From Halodesulfurarchaeum sp. (GTDB lineage: Archaea; Halobacteriota; Halobacteria; Halobacteriales; Halobacteriaceae), in assembly GCA_018334775.1 (NCBI GenBank), contig JAGXLJ010000108.1:1-5039 (forward strand): a DNA stretch of 5,039 nt, read 5' to 3'. Both the position numbers and the translations under genes were made by a program. Position 1 is the stretch's first letter. Each line of letters starts with the position of its first letter. The notes under the pieces are model-generated. The model worked only from the letters and a program-made list of their open reading frames with translations, was not told where the DNA came from and made no database searches. Shown here piece after piece: positions 4,070 through 5,039 of the stretch.

Positions 4070-5039
4070 GCACGGACGAGACCGGGGAGTACACGCTTCC
4101 CGTCAAACGGGTCACCGGTGACACACTCGCGGACCGACTCACGGCAAACGCTTATCACAACATCCTCCCTGCTCGGTATCTCAAACAGGACGCTGAAGGG
4201 GAACTTGTGGAGGACCAGGAGGACCTTTTCGTCCGGGTCGCCCGGAACATCGCCCTCGCGGAGGTCCCCTACGAAGCCGCAAAACGCGATACGGAGGTTA
4301 CCGTCGGGCCCGATCAGCTCAAACCCGACCACCCCCGTCGGGACGAACTCGCCGCGGAGGTTTTCGGCTCCGGAACCACTGTCAAAGACGACGTCGAGAC
4401 CGAACTCACTCCGGAAATCGTCAACAAATTCGCTTACGAGACCGTTGTTCCCGAAGTTCCCGATGAGATCAGGGAGCACGTCGAATCGCTCGCTGCGGAG
4501 TACGAAGGGGTGATGTCGACGTTGTCGTTCATGCCGAACTCCCCGACGCTGATGAACGCCGGGAACGAACTCCAACAGCTGTCGGCGTGTTTCGTCAACT
4601 CACCGGACGACGATCTTGCCGACATCCACGAGACCGCCAAAGAGGCCGCCTTGACGTTCCAAAGCGGCGGCGGGATGGGCTATGCGTTCTGGAAGCTCCG
4701 GCCATATGGGGACACGGTCGGTTCGACTGGGGGGATAGCCTCAGGCCCGATTACCTTCATGCGCACCTTCGACCAGATGACCGAAACGATCGCCCAGGGT
4801 GGCACACGCCGAGGGGCCCAGATGGCGGTCATGCGTATTTCTCATCCTGACGTCGTGGAGTTCATTCACTCGAAGAACAAGGACGTCTCACTTGCACACA
4901 CGCTCAAACTCAACGACCCGGACGATCCCACCTACACCGACTTCGCCGAGGCCTTGGAGGAGGCACGAGACCTGATCGATGACGAGGGTCGAGTACCCGA
5001 ACATCTCCGGAACGCCGTCGAAGGCCATCTCTCGAATTT
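4066..5039 (+). CDS. nrdJ: Adenosylcobalamin-dependent (class II) ribonucleotide reductase NrdJ, N-terminal part (3' partial)
   Basis: NrdJ reduces ribonucleotides to deoxyribonucleotides, using adenosylcobalamin to generate the active-site thiyl radical, and so supplies DNA precursors. The frame runs unbroken from the ATG to the window end (324 complete codons plus two bases), so the stop lies outside. The product resembles remembered haloarchaeal NrdJ proteins closely. Visible motifs are ANAYHNILPARYLKQD (27-42), the substrate phosphate region SFMPNSPTLMNAG (154-166), redox-active Cys175 in QLSACFV (171-177), FQSGGGMGY (198-206), the loop 1 region GSTGGIASGPITFMRTFD (219-236) and the loop 2 region AQGGTRRGAQM (243-253), which couples specificity effector to substrate. 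I see no ATP-cone at the N-terminus. The thiyl-radical Cys, its partner and the C-terminal Cys pair lie beyond the window. No intein interrupts the visible part. There is no in-frame start codon just upstream, and AGGAGGT ends 6 nt before the chosen ATG. It is 262 nt from trpG and appears to have its own promoter. Confidence 0.95.
   Translation, partial: MSTDETGEYTLPVKRVTGDTLADRLTANAYHNILPARYLKQDAEGELVEDQEDLFVRVARNIALAEVPYEAAKRDTEVTVGPDQLKPDHPRRDELAAEVFGSGTTVKDDVETELTPEIVNKFAYETVVPEVPDEIREHVESLAAEYEGVMSTLSFMPNSPTLMNAGNELQQLSACFVNSPDDDLADIHETAKEAALTFQSGGGMGYAFWKLRPYGDTVGSTGGIASGPITFMRTFDQMTETIAQGGTRRGAQMAVMRISHPDVVEFIHSKNKDVSLAHTLKLNDPDDPTYTDFAEALEEARDLIDDEGRVPEHLRNAVEGHLSN

Noticed and set aside
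4066..5039. Intein in NrdJ
   Set aside because: Haloarchaeal nrdJ genes often carry inteins, but the visible 324 residues are continuous with the family and contain no splicing motifs. The usual insertion sites may lie beyond the window.

Overview
The window reads as a haloarchaeal chromosome segment. It is GC-rich, the proteins are rich in Asp and Glu, and the gene order trpD-trpF-trpE-trpG followed by a class II ribonucleotide reductase gene is, from memory, a haloarchaeal arrangement. No species can be named from sequence alone. All five genes are on the + strand, and I see no mobile elements, tRNA or rRNA genes, or CRISPR arrays.

Positions 1-3803 hold a tightly packed tryptophan operon. 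It has trpD (anthranilate phosphoribosyltransferase, missing only its first few codons), trpF (phosphoribosylanthranilate isomerase), trpE (anthranilate synthase component I) and trpG (its glutaminase subunit). trpD and trpF are separated by 1 nt. trpF/trpE and trpE/trpG each overlap by 4 nt (ATGA), which suggests translational coupling. TrpE and TrpG make anthranilate from chorismate and glutamine, TrpD adds the phosphoribosyl group, and TrpF isomerises the product. The later steps (trpC, trpB, trpA) are absent here, consistent with a pathway split over two loci.

Positions 3804-4065 are the only sizeable intergenic region. It holds an imperfect palindrome right after trpG, a TATA-like element near 3895-3900, and then about 140 nt of strongly self-complementary sequence ending in a good Shine-Dalgarno site. 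This segment contains a perfect 10-bp inverted repeat, a 4-bp tetraloop stem, a perfect 7-bp stem, and several alternative pairings that compete for the same bases. A long structured leader is unusual in haloarchaea, where many transcripts are leaderless, so it is the best candidate here for an undescribed regulatory element.

Position 4066 to the window end is the N-terminal part (324 complete codons) of nrdJ, the adenosylcobalamin-dependent ribonucleotide reductase. It is cut by the window edge and shows no sign of damage.
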